A stretch of DNA of 64,000 bases, taken from contig LDAQ01000009.1 of NCBI GenBank assembly GCA_001028025.1, forward strand, positions 1-64,000, written 5' to 3'. A program made the translations under genes and the position numbers. Source of the stretch: Faecalicatena fissicatena (GTDB taxonomy: Bacteria; Bacillota; Clostridia; Lachnospirales; Lachnospiraceae). Positions 50,617 to 59,972 of this stretch are shown piece by piece (the stretch's first letter is position 1; each line of letters opens with the position of its first letter). The notes under the pieces are model-generated. The model saw nothing but the letters and a program-made list of their open reading frames with translations. It was not told where the DNA came from and searched no databases.

Positions 50617-53148
50617 ATGGGACTATATACCTATGACAGTACGGACATACCGAAGTCGGAGCGTATTCCAAAGCTTGTTGAGAACCTGTATGCCAGGATG
50701 CCCGAGATTGAATCTGCGAGAGCAGTTCTTCTGACGGAGTCTTATAAGCAGACAGAGAGCGAGCCGGTGATTATCCGCCGTGCAAAAGCATTTCAGCATA
50801 TTTTGGAAAATATTCCGATTATTATCCGCGACCTCGAACTGATTGTGGGCAGTACAACGCTCGCTCCAAGAGGATGTCAGACTTATCCGGAATTTTCGTA
50901 TGAATGGCTGGAAGGTGAATTTGAAACCGTAGAGACCAGAAGTGCAGATCCATTTCACATATCAGATCAGACCAAAGCGGAACTGAAACAGGCTAACGCA
51001 TACTGGAAGGGAAAGACAACAAGCGAACTGGCTACCTCCTATATGGAGCCGGAGACACTGCTTGCTATGGAACATAACATTTTTACCCCCGGTAACTATT
51101 TTTATAATGGTGTAGGCCATGTTACGGTGAAGTATGGAGAAGTTCTGGATATCGGATTCTCAGGAATCAAGGCGAAAGCAGAAGCAGAGATGGCAAAGCT
51201 GAGCCTGACCGACGGTGATTATCAGCAAAAGTCAAGATTTCTGGAAGCAGTCATGATCAGCTGTGATGCTGCCGTTACATATGCGAGACGTTATGCTAAG
51301 CTGGCTCTCGAAGAGGCGGAGAAGTGTTCAGACATGACACGTAAAAAAGAGCTGCTTCAGATCGCACAGAATTGCGCGAACGTTCCCGAAAAGGGGGCTG
51401 TGGGATTTTATGAGGCATGTCAGTCATTCTGGTTTGTACAGCAGCTGCTTCAGATAGAATCCTCCGGACATTCGATTTCTCCGGGTAGATTTGACCAGTA
51501 TATGTATCCTTATTATAAGAAGGACTTAGATAGTGGAAAGATAACGAGAGAATTTGCACAGGAATTAATGGACTGCATATGGGTGAAGTTAAATGACCTG
51601 AACAAGTGCCGCGATGCCGTTTCTGCAGAAGGATTTGCAGGATACAGCCTTTTCCAGAACCTGATCGCAGGCGGTCAGAATGAAGAAGGAATTGATGTGA
51701 CGAATGATTTATCATTTATGAGCATTGAAGCATCCATGCATGTGTTCCTTCCGCAGCCTTCTCTGTCCGTCAGAGTGTGGAACGGATCCCCTCATGAGTT
51801 CCTGATCAAAGCGGCGGAGCTGACCCGTACAGGAATCGGACTGCCGGCTTATTATAATGATGAAGTGATTATTCCATCCCTGGTGAGCAGAGGACTGACA
51901 CTGGAGGACGCGAGAGACTACAATATTATCGGCTGTGTTGAGCCGCAGAAGTCTGGTAAGACAGAAGGCTGGCATGATGCGGCATTTTTCAATATGTGCC
52001 GCCCGCTGGAGCTGGTTTTCGGCAACGGCATGGACAAGGGTGTGCAGGTTGGACCGCAGACTGGCCGCGTAGAGGACATGAAGACTTTTGAGGAATTCTA
52101 TCATGCCTATAAGATCCAGATGGATTATACAATCAAGCTTCTGGTCAATGCGGACAATGCGATTGATGTAGCACATGCACAGAGATGCCCGCTTCCGTTC
52201 CTTTCCTCAATGGTCGACGACTGTATGAAGAAAGGGAAGACGGTTCAGGAAGGCGGAGCAGTATATAACTTTACCGGCCCGCAGGGGTTCGGAGTTGCGA
52301 ACATGGCGGATTCACTGTATGCGGTGAAAAAGCTGGTTTACGATGAAAAGAAAGTAACCATGAAGGAACTCAAAGAGGCCCTGGCTACAAACTATGGCAA
52401 GGGACTGAGCGACGAGGATGTGGCTTCCATGACTGCAGAGATTGCAGGCAGCATGAAGGCGGCCGGACAGGCTGTCACAGAGCGGGAGGTCGCAGCTATT
52501 CTGAAGACAGTAGTTGCCGCCTCAGAAGCTCCGGAAGTAAAAGCAAATGGAGAGCGTATTCTCAAATTAATTGAAACGGTTCCGAAGTTCGGAAACGACA
52601 TTCCTGAAGTGGATGCATTTGCAAGAGACGTAGCCTATACATATACGAAGCCTCTGCAGAATTATAAGAACCCAAGAGGCGGTATTTTCCAGGCCGGGTT
52701 ATATCCGGTATCTGCAAATGTTCCGCTGGGAGCGCAGACAGGGGCTACACCGGACGGACGACTTGCACATACACCGGTTGCAGACGGCGTTTCACCGTCA
52801 GCTGGAAAAGATGTAAGCGGACCTACGGCTGCGGCAAACTCGGTTTCCAGGCTGGATCATTATATTGCATCCAATGGCACACTGTTTAATCAGAAGTTCC
52901 ATCCATCTGCACTGAGCGGCAGGAGAGGCCTTGAAAACTTTGTGGGGCTTGTCCGTTCTTTCTTTGATCAGAAGGGAAGCCATATGCAGTTCAATGTTGT
53001 CAGCCGTGAGACGCTGCTGGATGCACAGAAGAATCCGGAGCAGTACAAGCATCTGGTTGTCCGGGTTGCCGGATACAGCGCTTTGTTTACGACGCTTTCC
53101 AAGTCTCTTCAGGATGACATTATCCGGAGAACGGAGCAGGGATTCTAA
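50617..53148 (+). CDS. glycyl radical enzyme, B12-independent 1,2-propanediol dehydratase type
   Basis: The 843-residue enzyme would dehydrate 1,2-propanediol to propionaldehyde. The active-site loop GCVEPQKSGKTEGWHDAAFF (about residues 440-460) carries the thiyl Cys and the general-base Glu. The C-terminal RVAGYSALF holds the glycine that stores the radical, about 25 residues from the end. Length and motifs match the glycerol/propanediol dehydratase branch rather than choline lyase; the GRM5 gene set supports propanediol. The start is ATG 50617 with AAAGGAG upstream. Its activase overlaps the stop codon. Confidence 0.93.
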   Translation: MGLYTYDSTDIPKSERIPKLVENLYARMPEIESARAVLLTESYKQTESEPVIIRRAKAFQHILENIPIIIRDLELIVGSTTLAPRGCQTYPEFSYEWLEGEFETVETRSADPFHISDQTKAELKQANAYWKGKTTSELATSYMEPETLLAMEHNIFTPGNYFYNGVGHVTVKYGEVLDIGFSGIKAKAEAEMAKLSLTDGDYQQKSRFLEAVMISCDAAVTYARRYAKLALEEAEKCSDMTRKKELLQIAQNCANVPEKGAVGFYEACQSFWFVQQLLQIESSGHSISPGRFDQYMYPYYKKDLDSGKITREFAQELMDCIWVKLNDLNKCRDAVSAEGFAGYSLFQNLIAGGQNEEGIDVTNDLSFMSIEASMHVFLPQPSLSVRVWNGSPHEFLIKAAELTRTGIGLPAYYNDEVIIPSLVSRGLTLEDARDYNIIGCVEPQKSGKTEGWHDAAFFNMCRPLELVFGNGMDKGVQVGPQTGRVEDMKTFEEFYHAYKIQMDYTIKLLVNADNAIDVAHAQRCPLPFLSSMVDDCMKKGKTVQEGGAVYNFTGPQGFGVANMADSLYAVKKLVYDEKKVTMKELKEALATNYGKGLSDEDVASMTAEIAGSMKAAGQAVTEREVAAILKTVVAASEAPEVKANGERILKLIETVPKFGNDIPEVDAFARDVAYTYTKPLQNYKNPRGGIFQAGLYPVSANVPLGAQTGATPDGRLAHTPVADGVSPSAGKDVSGPTAAANSVSRLDHYIASNGTLFNQKFHPSALSGRRGLENFVGLVRSFFDQKGSHMQFNVVSRETLLDAQKNPEQYKHLVVRVAGYSALFTTLSKSLQDDIIRRTEQGF

Positions 53149-53963
53149 TGGAAGAGAGGAATCGCAGCATGGAGGATTATTTAAATACAAAAGGCCGCAT
53201 TTTCGATATACAGAGATATTCTATCCATGACGGTAATGGAATACGGACGATTGTATTTTTGAAGGGCTGTGTTCTGAGATGCCGGTGGTGCTGTAATCCG
53301 GAATCACAGCGGTATGAGATTGAGACCATGATGGTTCAGGGAGAGCCGAAGGCAATCGGTGAGGATGTCACAGTGAAAGAAGTGATGGAAACGGTCGAAA
53401 AGGACCGCACGTATTACCGGCGGACCGGAGGCGGACTGACGCTTTCCGGAGGCGAGAGCCTGTGCCAGCCTGAATTTGCCGCTGCACTTTTGAGGGCGGC
53501 ATCTGAAGTTGGCATCAGCACGGCCATGGAAAGCATGGGATGCGCGGATTACAAAGTGATCGAGGGCCTGCTCCCGTATCTGGACCAGTACCTGCTGGAC
53601 ATCAAGCATATGAATCCGGCGAAACACAAAGAATTCACAGGACGTTCCAATGAACTGATGCTGGAGAATGCAATGAAGATTGCAAAGTCAGGCATGACGG
53701 AGCTGAGCGTCCGGGTACCTGTTATTCCGGGATTCAATGATACAAATGAAGAGATCCGGGATATCGCAGAGTATACGAAGGCACTGGGCAGTGTGAAAAG
53801 GCTCCACCTGCTTCCCTACCACAGACTTGGACAGGACAAGTATGAAGGCTTGGGAAGAGAGTACCTGATGGGAAATGTTGAGCCGCCGTCAAATGAAAAG
53901 ATGGAGATGCTGCTCAAAACTGCGGAACTGGCATCCGGAATTGAATGTCAGATAGGAGGCTAG
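53148..53963 (+). CDS. glycyl radical enzyme activase (radical SAM)
   Basis: The 271-residue activase has the radical-SAM cluster motif CVLRCRWC (C-x3-C-x2-C), followed by CNPESQ, and the SAM-binding GGGLTLSGGESL. The segment RYSIHDGNGIRTIVFLKG is typical of activases, with Asn where Pro is common. The extra ferredoxin-like insert with two more Fe-S clusters is absent, so it is compact like PflA. The first ATG overlaps the upstream stop (TAATG). A second ATG at 53169 has the better ribosome site (GAGAGGA) and may be the real start. It installs the glycyl radical on the dehydratase. Confidence 0.92.
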   Translation: MEERNRSMEDYLNTKGRIFDIQRYSIHDGNGIRTIVFLKGCVLRCRWCCNPESQRYEIETMMVQGEPKAIGEDVTVKEVMETVEKDRTYYRRTGGGLTLSGGESLCQPEFAAALLRAASEVGISTAMESMGCADYKVIEGLLPYLDQYLLDIKHMNPAKHKEFTGRSNELMLENAMKIAKSGMTELSVRVPVIPGFNDTNEEIRDIAEYTKALGSVKRLHLLPYHRLGQDKYEGLGREYLMGNVEPPSNEKMEMLLKTAELASGIECQIGG

Positions 53964-53968
53964 GAAAC

Positions 53969-54331
53969 ATGAGTTATGAACAGATGCCGGAGAGAATCGT
54001 ACAGGAACTGGTTCCCGGCAAAGAGATAACAATCGCCCATTTGATTGCAAGTCCGGATATTACATTATATGAAAAGCTGGGACTGGATCCAAGGGTGGAA
54101 TACAGCAAGTCTGCAATCGGCGTGCTGACCATCAGCCCGGCGGAAACCGCTATCATTGCGGCAGACATTGCAATTAAAGCAGCAGGAATTGAACTGGGAT
54201 TTGTAGACCGTTTCAGCGGTACTTTGATTGTAACTGGTACGATTTCAGAGACAGAGGCAGCGATCCGCGCAGTGCTGGATTATGTGAGGAATAAGATGGG
54301 CTTCTCTGTGTGTGAGATTACAAGGACTTAA
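53969..54331 (+). CDS. circularly permuted BMC-H shell protein, EutS/PduU-like
   Basis: The 120-residue protein has the EutS/PduU arrangement: IVQELVPGKEITIAHLIASP forms the N-terminal beta-barrel strand, followed by the permuted BMC domain with AIGVLTISPAETAIIAADIA and GTLIVTGTISETEAAI. Hexamers of this type have a capped pore. AGGAGGC sets the ATG at 53969; an in-frame earlier start at 53945 has no such site. It is the first shell gene of the operon. Confidence 0.92.
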   Translation: MSYEQMPERIVQELVPGKEITIAHLIASPDITLYEKLGLDPRVEYSKSAIGVLTISPAETAIIAADIAIKAAGIELGFVDRFSGTLIVTGTISETEAAIRAVLDYVRNKMGFSVCEITRT

Positions 54332-54336
54332 TAGAT

Positions 54337-54834
54337 ATGAAGAAAATCGTACTGATGGGCAGAAGCGAATGTGGAAAAACCACACTGACCCAGGCATTAA
54401 AAGGTGAAAAAATCCAGTATCACAAGACCCAATACGTGAATAACTTCGATGTTATCATAGATACCCCGGGCGAATACGCCCAGACGAAACATCTGGGTTA
54501 TGCCCTTGCCTTATATTCCTATGAGGCGGATGTTGTAGGACTCCTGGTTTCGGCAACAGAACCCTATTCTCTCTACCCGCCGTGCTGCACAGCAATGTGC
54601 AACCGGGAGGTCATCGGCATCGTGACCAAGATACACGACAGGAATGCCAATGCAGAACGTGCAGAGAGGTGGCTCAGGCTTGCGGGGTGCAAAAAGATCT
54701 TCTTTGTTGACTCGAAAAATTACGAGGGAATTCCGGAAATTCTGGAGTACTTAAAAGAAGAAGGCGATGTGCTTCCGTGGGAGACTGAGGAGGCCGAAAA
54801 AAAGACTGAGAAAACAACAAATCCAACACAATAA
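54337..54834 (+). CDS. EutP/PduV-like small GTPase
   Basis: The 165-residue protein has a P-loop GRSECGKTTLTQAL, a switch region DVIIDTPGEYAQ (G3) and VTKIHDRNAN (G4, TKxD variant). It matches the EutP/PduV group found in many microcompartment operons, whose exact role is not settled; PduV has been linked to positioning of the compartment. It has a weak ribosome site 5 bases after the previous stop, so translation is likely coupled. The last 15 residues are charged and disordered. Confidence 0.9.
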   Translation: MKKIVLMGRSECGKTTLTQALKGEKIQYHKTQYVNNFDVIIDTPGEYAQTKHLGYALALYSYEADVVGLLVSATEPYSLYPPCCTAMCNREVIGIVTKIHDRNANAERAERWLRLAGCKKIFFVDSKNYEGIPEILEYLKEEGDVLPWETEEAEKKTEKTTNPTQ

Positions 54835-54838
54835 TAAG

Positions 54839-54906
54839 TTGACTAATGTGGGATTGTGTGGTAATATCGAGTTAGAAACAACAAAAAACAAATGTTTAGT
54901 TTTGTT
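54839..54906 (+). promoter_or_regulatory. internal promoter and candidate operator before the aldolase gene
   Basis: TTGACT (54839-54844) and TAATAT (54862-54867) are 17 bases apart. Immediately downstream AACAAAA (54880-54886) and TTTTGTT (54900-54906) form an inverted repeat with AAC...GTT inside, in a position to block transcription. A DeoR-type regulator is encoded at the end of the operon and could bind here. The promoter would allow the aldolase and downstream enzymes to be expressed apart from the dehydratase. Confidence 0.65.
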
Positions 54907-54932
54907 TTAAGAGTCCAAGGAGGAAAATAAGG

Positions 54933-55742
54933 ATGCAAAACGAATACGAAATCAAAAAAGAAATGTGTGAAATCGGTAAAAGAGTGTACAATCGCGGGAT
55001 GGTTGCTGCAAATGACGGTAACTTCTCTGTAAAACTGAATGACAATGAATTTTTATGTACACCTACAGGTGTCAGCAAAGGATTCATGACACCGGAATAT
55101 ATCTGTAAAGTAGACGCTGAAGGTAATGTACTGCAGGCAAACAAAGGGTTCAGACCTTCTTCAGAGATAAAGATGCACATGCGTGTATATAAAGAAAGAC
55201 CAGACGTAAACTCAGTTGTACATGCTCACCCTCTGTACGCTACAACATTTGCTATCTGCGGAATTCCTCTTACACAGCCGATCATGCCTGAAGCTGTTAT
55301 CGCTCTGGGATGCGTACCGATCGCAAAATACGGCACACCTTCTACAATGGAGATTCCGGATGCTGTTTCTGAGCACTTACAGTACTTTGATGCAGTTCTG
55401 CTTGAGAACCACGGAGCTCTTGCATACTCAGACAGCCTTCTGAGCGCATACCACAAGATGGAATCTCTGGAATTCTACGCACAGCTTCTGTATCAGTCAA
55501 AGATGCTCGGCGAGCCACAGGAATTCAACAAAGAGCAGATGGACAAGCTGTATGAAATCAGAAGAAAAATGGGACTTCCAGGAAAACATCCTGCAAACGT
55601 ATGCCCGAACGCAAAAGCTGGCAAGCCAAGCTGTCACAGCTGCGGTGGTTCATGCAGCTCTGCTGCACCGGAAGCTGCAGGCACAGATGCTGATTTAGTT
55701 GCATCTATCACAAAGAAAGTTATGGATCAGCTGGGACTGTAG
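54933..55742 (+). CDS. class II aldolase (fuculose/rhamnulose-1-phosphate aldolase type) with C-terminal encapsulation peptide
   Basis: Residues 1-215 match FucA-type class II aldolases: NRGMVAANDGNFSVKL, TPTGVSKGFM, the zinc ligands in VVHAHPLYATTF and VLLENHGALAYS, and a catalytic Glu in PSSEIKMHMRVY. A Gly/Cys/Ser/Ala-rich linker (SCHSCGGSCSS) leads to a C-terminal amphipathic helix DLVASITKKVMDQLGL, which has the form of a BMC encapsulation peptide. It would split fuculose- or rhamnulose-1-phosphate into lactaldehyde and dihydroxyacetone phosphate inside the compartment. AAGGAGG precedes the ATG. Confidence 0.93.
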   Translation: MQNEYEIKKEMCEIGKRVYNRGMVAANDGNFSVKLNDNEFLCTPTGVSKGFMTPEYICKVDAEGNVLQANKGFRPSSEIKMHMRVYKERPDVNSVVHAHPLYATTFAICGIPLTQPIMPEAVIALGCVPIAKYGTPSTMEIPDAVSEHLQYFDAVLLENHGALAYSDSLLSAYHKMESLEFYAQLLYQSKMLGEPQEFNKEQMDKLYEIRRKMGLPGKHPANVCPNAKAGKPSCHSCGGSCSSAAPEAAGTDADLVASITKKVMDQLGL

Positions 55743-55814
55743 GAATATATGTCCAAAGGGTTTTGCACAATGCATACCCGGCGGGCAGAGTTAAATCATG
55801 TTTAGGAGACTGCT

Positions 55815-56336
55815 ATGAATGAACAGGATATTACCAATGCTGTGAAAGCAGTGTTGGGCCAGATGAAGGAAAGTGGTTCCCATCACGAAAAAGGACATGT
55901 ATGCAGGTGTCATAAGCATAAGATGACATTGAAGGCTGCCAATGCACTGATTGAGAAAGTAACTGCAAAAGCTGCTGAGATGGGCGTCAATGTGGTGGCT
56001 GCCGTGTCAGATCAGGCGGGAAGGCCTGTTGCAGTCCAGAGTATGGATGGTGCCTACATAGCAAGTTTTGATATTGCGTTAAATAAAACATTTACTTCAG
56101 CGAGCCTCAAGATGTCCACGGAAGCGCTTAGCCATCTAAGCCAGCCGGGACAGCCTTTGTACGGAATTCAGTTCACGAATGAAGGGAAAATCGTAATATT
56201 TGGCGGCGGAGAGCCGCTGGAAGCAGATGGAAAAATAATCGGGGCCTTGGGGGTGAGCGGCGGCACTGCTGAAGAAGACACCGCAATAGCCGCTTATGGC
56301 AGAGAAGTTTTCGAGGAGGTATTAGCGTGTCTGTAA
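55815..56336 (+). CDS. GlcG/HbpS-like heme-binding domain protein (PduO C-terminal type)
   Basis: The 173-residue protein has an N-terminal helix EQDITNAVKAVLGQMKE, a His-rich stretch (HHEKGHVCRCHKHK) and a GlcG/HbpS domain: TLKAANALIEKVTAKA, VVAAVSDQAGRPVA, LSQPGQPLYGIQ and the late GALGVSGGTAEEDTAIA. The same domain forms the C-terminal half of PduO, where it binds heme. The adenosyltransferase half is missing, as expected with a B12-independent dehydratase. The N-terminal helix resembles an encapsulation peptide. It overlaps the pduP start by 10 bases. Confidence 0.9.
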   Translation: MNEQDITNAVKAVLGQMKESGSHHEKGHVCRCHKHKMTLKAANALIEKVTAKAAEMGVNVVAAVSDQAGRPVAVQSMDGAYIASFDIALNKTFTSASLKMSTEALSHLSQPGQPLYGIQFTNEGKIVIFGGGEPLEADGKIIGALGVSGGTAEEDTAIAAYGREVFEEVLACL

Positions 56337-57715
56337 ATGAACAGATGATCCAGGACATCGTATCAGAAGTCATGGCAAAAATGCAGATTGCTTCCGAAGT
56401 ATCAGACAACCACGGCATATTTGCTGATATGAATGAAGCAATTGAAGCTGCGAAAAAAGCGCAGAAGATCGTGGGCAGAATGTCCATGGATCAAAGAGAA
56501 AAGATAATATCCAATATCAGAAAAAAGACAGTTGAGAATGCAGAGATACTTGCACGCATGGGCGTACAGGAGACAGGCATGGGCAATGTCGGACATAAGA
56601 TTTTAAAACATCAGTTAGTTGCAGAGAAGACACCGGGAACGGAAGACATCACAACGACTGCATGGTCAGGAGACCGAGGACTGACACTGATAGAGATGGG
56701 ACCATTCGGCGTGATCGGTGCGATTACACCATGTACAAACCCGAGTGAGACAGTACTCTGCAATACAATCGGTATGCTGGCGGGCGGCAATACAGTCGTA
56801 TTTAACCCGCATCCGGGAGCAATCAAGACATCCATCTTTGCGATCAACATGATCAACGAAGCTTCACTTGAAGCAGGCGGACCGGACAACATCGCATGTA
56901 CGGTAGAGAAGCCGACCCTGGAATCAAGCAACATTATGATGAAGCACAAAGCAATTCATCTGATTGCAGCAACAGGCGGACCTGGAGTTGTAACAGCCGT
57001 CCTTTCTTCAGGCAAGAGGGGAATCGGAGCAGGGGCAGGCAACCCGCCGGCACTTGTAGACGAGACAGCAGATATCCGCAAGGCGGCAGAGGATATTGTA
57101 AACGGATGTACATTCGACAATAACCTGCCATGTATCGCTGAGAAGGAAATCGTAGCCGTGGATTCTGTCGCAGACGAATTGATGCACTACATGGTCAGCG
57201 AACAGGGATGCTACCTGGCTTCCAAAGAAGAGCAGGAGGCCCTGACAGCAGTTGTTCTCAAAGACGGCAGGCTGAACAGAAACTGTGTAGGAAGGGATGC
57301 TAAGACACTTCTGGGAATGATCGGCGTGAGTGTTCCGGACAATATCAGATGTATCACATTTGAGGGACCGAAGGAACATCCATTGATCGCAACAGAGCTG
57401 ATGATGCCGATCCTGGGCGTAGTCAGAGCAAAAGATTTTGATGATGCGGTTGAGCAGTCTGTATGGCTGGAACACGGCAACAGACATTCCGCACATATAC
57501 ATTCCAAGAACGTAGACAACATCACCAAATATGCAAAAGCGATTGACACTGCAATTCTTGTAAAGAACGGCCCGTCATATGCTGCAATTGGATTCGGGGG
57601 CGAAGGCTTCTGCACATTTACAATTGCCAGCAGGACAGGGGAAGGCCTTACAAGCGCAAGCACATTTACAAAGAGAAGACGCTGTGTAATGTCAGACAGT
57701 TTATGCATACGTTAA
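56327..57715 (+). CDS. pduP: CoA-acylating propionaldehyde dehydrogenase
   Basis: The 462-residue enzyme converts propionaldehyde, CoA and NAD+ to propionyl-CoA. The N-terminus NEQMIQDIVSEVMAKMQ is the classical encapsulation helix. The ALDH core follows, with GPFGVIGAITPCTNPSET, TGGPGVVTAVLSSGKRG (cofactor) and the catalytic Cys in DNNLPCIAEKE. The start is GTG 56327 after GAGGAGGT. It overlaps the preceding gene. The downstream gene is the compartment's alcohol dehydrogenase, so aldehyde oxidation and NADH recycling are encoded together. Confidence 0.95.
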   Translation: MSVNEQMIQDIVSEVMAKMQIASEVSDNHGIFADMNEAIEAAKKAQKIVGRMSMDQREKIISNIRKKTVENAEILARMGVQETGMGNVGHKILKHQLVAEKTPGTEDITTTAWSGDRGLTLIEMGPFGVIGAITPCTNPSETVLCNTIGMLAGGNTVVFNPHPGAIKTSIFAINMINEASLEAGGPDNIACTVEKPTLESSNIMMKHKAIHLIAATGGPGVVTAVLSSGKRGIGAGAGNPPALVDETADIRKAAEDIVNGCTFDNNLPCIAEKEIVAVDSVADELMHYMVSEQGCYLASKEEQEALTAVVLKDGRLNRNCVGRDAKTLLGMIGVSVPDNIRCITFEGPKEHPLIATELMMPILGVVRAKDFDDAVEQSVWLEHGNRHSAHIHSKNVDNITKYAKAIDTAILVKNGPSYAAIGFGGEGFCTFTIASRTGEGLTSASTFTKRRRCVMSDSLCIR

Positions 57716-57731
57716 GACAGGAGGAAATAAA

Positions 57732-58943
57732 ATGGAAATGAATTCTGCTAATGTAGAAGCAGTCGTAAAACAGGTACTGGAAAGTATGCTGGACAAAAAA
57801 ACTGCTCCTGCAGCAAATACAGCAGCAGGAAGCCAGGCAGTTCCGAAAACTGCACGTGTGGCTATGCTGACAGAACTGGAACACTATGACATCAAAGAAT
57901 TCCCGATCCCGGAACTGGGAGACGGAGATATTCTTGTAAAGGTTGAAGGATGCGGCGTATGCGGTACTGACGCTCATGAATTCAAGAGAGACCCATTCAG
58001 CCTGATCCCGGTTGTTCTCGGACATGAAGGAACCGGAGAGATCGTAAAGATGGGCAAGAACGTAAAGATCGACAGTGCAGGAAAAGATCTGAGGGTCGGA
58101 GATAAGGTTGTTACCTGTATGATCTTCAAGGACGATCCGGACATCACAATGTACGATCTGAATAAGCAGAATGTAGGCGGAGCTGATGTATACGGACTTC
58201 TTCCGGATGATGACATTCATCTGAACGGATGGTTCTCAGATTACATCGTGGTTCGCGAAGGCTCTACAATATTCAATGTAAGCGACCTGGATCTGAAGTC
58301 CAGAATACTGATCGAACCATGTGCAGTACTTATCCATGCAGTAGAGAGAGCTAAGACAACAGGAATCCTGAGATTCAACAGCAGAGTTGTTGTACAGGGA
58401 TGCGGACCGATCGGTCTGATCTGTATCGCAGTGCTCCGTACCATGGGTATCGAGAACATTGTAGCTGTAGACGGAGAGCAGAAGAGACTTGACTTTGCCA
58501 AGAAGATGGGAGCCGAGCGCTCTGTAAACTTTAAGGATTTCAAGGGAATTGAAGCTCTGGCAGACGGCGTAAAGGCAGCATTTGACGGACATCCGGCAGA
58601 CTTTGCGTTCCAGTGTACAGGATCACCTGTTGCACATGCCAACATTTACAAGTTCATCCGCAACGGCGGCGGACTTTGCGAGCTGGGATTCTTCATCAAC
58701 GGCGGAGACGCTACAATCAATCCGCACTTTGATCTGTGCTCAAAGGAAATCACATTAGTTGGTTCCTGGGTATATACATTAAGAGATTACGCTACAACAT
58801 TCGATTTCCTGAAGAGAGCAAAAGGAATCGGACTTCCAATGGATGACCTGATCACTCACGAATTCCCGCTGGATCAGATCAACGAAGCTCATCAGACAAA
58901 CCTGAAGATGGAAGGTCTGAAGATCGCTATTGTTAATAAATAG
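57732..58943 (+). CDS. zinc-dependent alcohol dehydrogenase (MDR) with encapsulation helix
   Basis: The 403-residue enzyme starts with an amphipathic helix ANVEAVVKQVLESMLDKK and an Ala-rich linker, typical of BMC targeting. The MDR core has GCGVCGTDAHEF and GHEGTGEIV (catalytic zinc), a long insertion with KDDPDITMYD where the structural-zinc Cys cluster is reduced, and the NAD motif GCGPIGLICIAV. It resembles threonine dehydrogenase-like ADHs of GRM5 loci. It can reduce propionaldehyde to propanol, or lactaldehyde to propanediol, regenerating NAD+ inside the shell. Confidence 0.92.
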   Translation: MEMNSANVEAVVKQVLESMLDKKTAPAANTAAGSQAVPKTARVAMLTELEHYDIKEFPIPELGDGDILVKVEGCGVCGTDAHEFKRDPFSLIPVVLGHEGTGEIVKMGKNVKIDSAGKDLRVGDKVVTCMIFKDDPDITMYDLNKQNVGGADVYGLLPDDDIHLNGWFSDYIVVREGSTIFNVSDLDLKSRILIEPCAVLIHAVERAKTTGILRFNSRVVVQGCGPIGLICIAVLRTMGIENIVAVDGEQKRLDFAKKMGAERSVNFKDFKGIEALADGVKAAFDGHPADFAFQCTGSPVAHANIYKFIRNGGGLCELGFFINGGDATINPHFDLCSKEITLVGSWVYTLRDYATTFDFLKRAKGIGLPMDDLITHEFPLDQINEAHQTNLKMEGLKIAIVNK

Positions 58944-58969
58944 CAGCAATCCCAAGAAGGAGAATTGAT

Positions 58970-59314
58970 ATGGGAGAAGCAGTAGGCATGTTGGAAGTAT
59001 TCGGACTGGCAACAGCGTTTGCAGCGGCGGATGCCGGGTGTAAAGCAGGCGATGTAAGTCTGGAGACTTTTGACAAGAATAAACCGGCAAACGCAGATGA
59101 ATTACCTGTACCGCTGATTGTTATGATCAAGTTTCGCGGAAGCGTATCCGATGTTCAGGCAGCATTAGACGCAGCGAAAATGAAAGCAGAAGAACTTGCA
59201 GGAGTTGTAGCTGAATACGAGATTGCAAGACCAACACAGGATACAGAAAAGATGCTGAAGCTGAGCGGTTTAGATAAAGGCAAACCAAATAAAATTTATG
59301 TAGAAGAAGTCTAG
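58970..59314 (+). CDS. BMC-H shell protein (divergent, 114 residues)
   Basis: The BMC domain begins GEAVGMLEVFGLATAFAAAD and continues to YEIARPTQDTEKML. An insertion of about ten residues (ETFDKNKPANADELP) between the first strands and MIKFRGSVSDV makes it longer than PduA. The C-terminus KGKPNKIYVEEV is also extended. It probably forms hexamers with a pore different from the neighbours. AAGAAGGAG precedes the ATG. Confidence 0.93.
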   Translation: MGEAVGMLEVFGLATAFAAADAGCKAGDVSLETFDKNKPANADELPVPLIVMIKFRGSVSDVQAALDAAKMKAEELAGVVAEYEIARPTQDTEKMLKLSGLDKGKPNKIYVEEV

Positions 59315-59326
59315 GAGGAAATTAAA

Positions 59327-59602
59327 ATGGCACAACTGGCATTAGGAATGGTAGAAACAAGAGGACTTACAGCAGCAATCGAGGCTGCAGATGCAATGAC
59401 AAAAGCAGCAGAGGTAACACTGGTAGGAACAGAGAAGATCGGTTCCGGACTTGTAACAGTTATGGTTCGCGGAGATGTTGGAGCTGTTAAGGCTGCAGTT
59501 GAGACTGGTGCTGACGCAGCAGGAAGACTTGGCGAATTAGTAGCAACACACGTAATCCCAAGACCACACAACGACGTAGAGAAGATCCTTCCTACTGTAT
59601 AA
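59327..59602 (+). CDS. BMC-H shell protein, PduA-like
   Basis: This 91-residue canonical hexameric shell protein has ALGMVETRGLTAAIEAADAM, VTLVGTEKIGSGLVTVMVRG, DVGAVKAAVETGADAA and HVIPRPHNDVEKILP. The KIGSGL stretch lines the pore. It starts 12 bases after the previous stop with GGAGG upstream. The BMC part of the gene at 59973 is nearly the same protein, indicating a recent duplication. Confidence 0.96.
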   Translation: MAQLALGMVETRGLTAAIEAADAMTKAAEVTLVGTEKIGSGLVTVMVRGDVGAVKAAVETGADAAGRLGELVATHVIPRPHNDVEKILPTV

Positions 59603-59676
59603 GAATTGTAGATGACTGCGATTCTTCCTGTCACTGTAGCAGGGAGTAGTCAGAAGAATAGTAAAGGAGCAGTCTC

Positions 59677-59961
59677 ATGGGACAGGCGTATGGATTTTTT
59701 GAAATCCCAAGTGTGACGGCAGCGGTAGTTGCCATTGATATTATGTGCAAGACAGCAGAAGTGCAGCTTGTCACCTGGGAGAAAAAGTTAGGTGGAAGAC
59801 TTGTAACAATTATTATCCGCGGAGACGTAGCAGCTGTATCACAGGCCATTGAAACTGCTGCAGCAAACGGAATTAAAAAACCTGTATCGCATGTGGTGAT
59901 TGCAAATCCTCACCAGGAGATACTCAAGCTGATCAATAACAGCGCGAACCGGATAAGTTAG
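59677..59961 (+). CDS. BMC-H shell protein (PduJ/EutM-like, divergent)
   Basis: The 94-residue shell protein has AYGFFEIPSVTAAVVAIDIM, QLVTWEKKLGGRLVTIIIRG, DVAAVSQAIETAAANG and HVVIANPHQEILKLI. The pore loop KLGGRL differs from KIGSGL of its neighbours. A 74-base gap with a weak hairpin precedes it, and AAAGGAG sets the start. Confidence 0.95.
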   Translation: MGQAYGFFEIPSVTAAVVAIDIMCKTAEVQLVTWEKKLGGRLVTIIIRGDVAAVSQAIETAAANGIKKPVSHVVIANPHQEILKLINNSANRIS

Positions 59962-59972
59962 GAGGCAGTTAG

